From assembly GCF_030504985.1 (NCBI RefSeq), contig NZ_JASERU010000017.1, forward strand, positions 19,480 to 83,479: DNA of 64,000 nt. Reading direction: 5' to 3'. Position numbers and translations under genes: made by a program. This document shows, one piece after another, positions 63,899-64,000 of the stretch (positions are counted from its first letter, which is position 1; every line of letters begins with the position of its first letter). Below the pieces are notes generated by a model. That model worked only from the letters and a program-made list of their open reading frames with translations, was not told the DNA's origin and did no database searches. The stretch is from Fulvimonas sp. R45 (GTDB taxonomy: Bacteria > Pseudomonadota > Gammaproteobacteria > Xanthomonadales > Rhodanobacteraceae).

Positions 63899-64000
63899 GA
63901 GCCATGCCTTTCAACGTCTTTTCTTCGCCTCAGCCATGACCCGCGCGGTGGAGACGTGTGACCGGGCGAGGGTACCGTCGACATAGCCCGCGTTAGCTCG
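63899..64000. other. Window end without a recognisable gene
   Basis: The last 102 bases after cysK contain no supported reading frame, RNA gene or clear terminator beyond the small hairpin at the cysK stop. Confidence 0.6.

Overview
The window is chromosomal DNA of a high-GC gammaproteobacterium, most likely of the Xanthomonadales (Lysobacterales), family Rhodanobacteraceae (Rhodanobacter/Dyella/Frateuria-like). This is inferred from the gene content and order: a ctaC-ctaD-ctaE, DUF2909, SURF1, ctaA, ctaB oxidase block, a YcgL-family protein, an S53 protease of the xanthomonalisin/kumamolisin type, rpsU divergent from tsaD, and many GC-rich palindromic intergenic repeats. Base composition is uniformly high, except in a few genes (the DUF4157 toxin-like gene, the EF-hand gene beside ctaB and the TPR-sulfotransferase), which look less GC-rich by eye. 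No rRNA, tRNA, CRISPR array or intact insertion sequence was seen.

Layout. 1-2.0 kb: end of a haem-type ABC importer (binding-protein tail, permease, ATPase). 2-10 kb: S53 protease, hemB, DoxX and AhpD-like redox proteins, acyltransferase-3, a secreted esterase, and a LysR / carboxymuconolactone-decarboxylase-like / DUF4865 / tautomerase group. 11-20 kb: tandem repeats, glutaminyl cyclase, a Kef-type K+/H+ antiporter, a giant membrane-anchored ankyrin protein, YcgL and a FadL-type outer-membrane channel. 20-22 kb: TetR regulator divergent from an alpha/beta hydrolase. 22.2-29.9 kb: one co-directional block (AraC regulator, beta-helix lipoprotein, dihaem cytochrome c lipoprotein, TonB receptor, coniferyl-aldehyde-type dehydrogenase). 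It carries the conserved but functionally unassigned TIGR03805/TIGR03806 pair and is the best candidate here for an undescribed system. 30-31.7 kb: DUF4157 protein with a C-terminal HNH-like motif, resembling effectors of extracellular contractile injection systems. 31.8-35 kb: putA.

35-44 kb: aa3 cytochrome c oxidase and haem A synthesis (DUF2244, ctaC, ctaD, small membrane protein, ctaE, DUF2909, SURF1, thioredoxin-like protein, ctaA, EF-hand protein, ctaB). No cox11/ctaG lies at its usual place. 44-49.5 kb: TPR-sulfotransferase, then an mgtA-type P-type ATPase behind a leader of about 590 nt with two small ORFs, and an outer-membrane-like protein. 49.5-55.3 kb: DedA, dnaG, GNAT, DUF1328, YqeY, rpsU and tsaD: a macromolecular-synthesis region that has been interrupted and has no rpoD after dnaG. 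55-64 kb: folB, MscS channel, folK, FAD oxidoreductase, DUF72, DUF1993, MFS transporter, EF-hand protein and cysteine synthase.

Repeat biology is a strong theme. There are two inverted copies of a structured element of about 267 bp, each ending exactly at a stop codon; a 196-bp tandem array that includes the 3' end of a LysR gene; a 72-bp tandem array; a 68-bp broken copy of hemB; and an in-frame hairpin insertion in dnaG.
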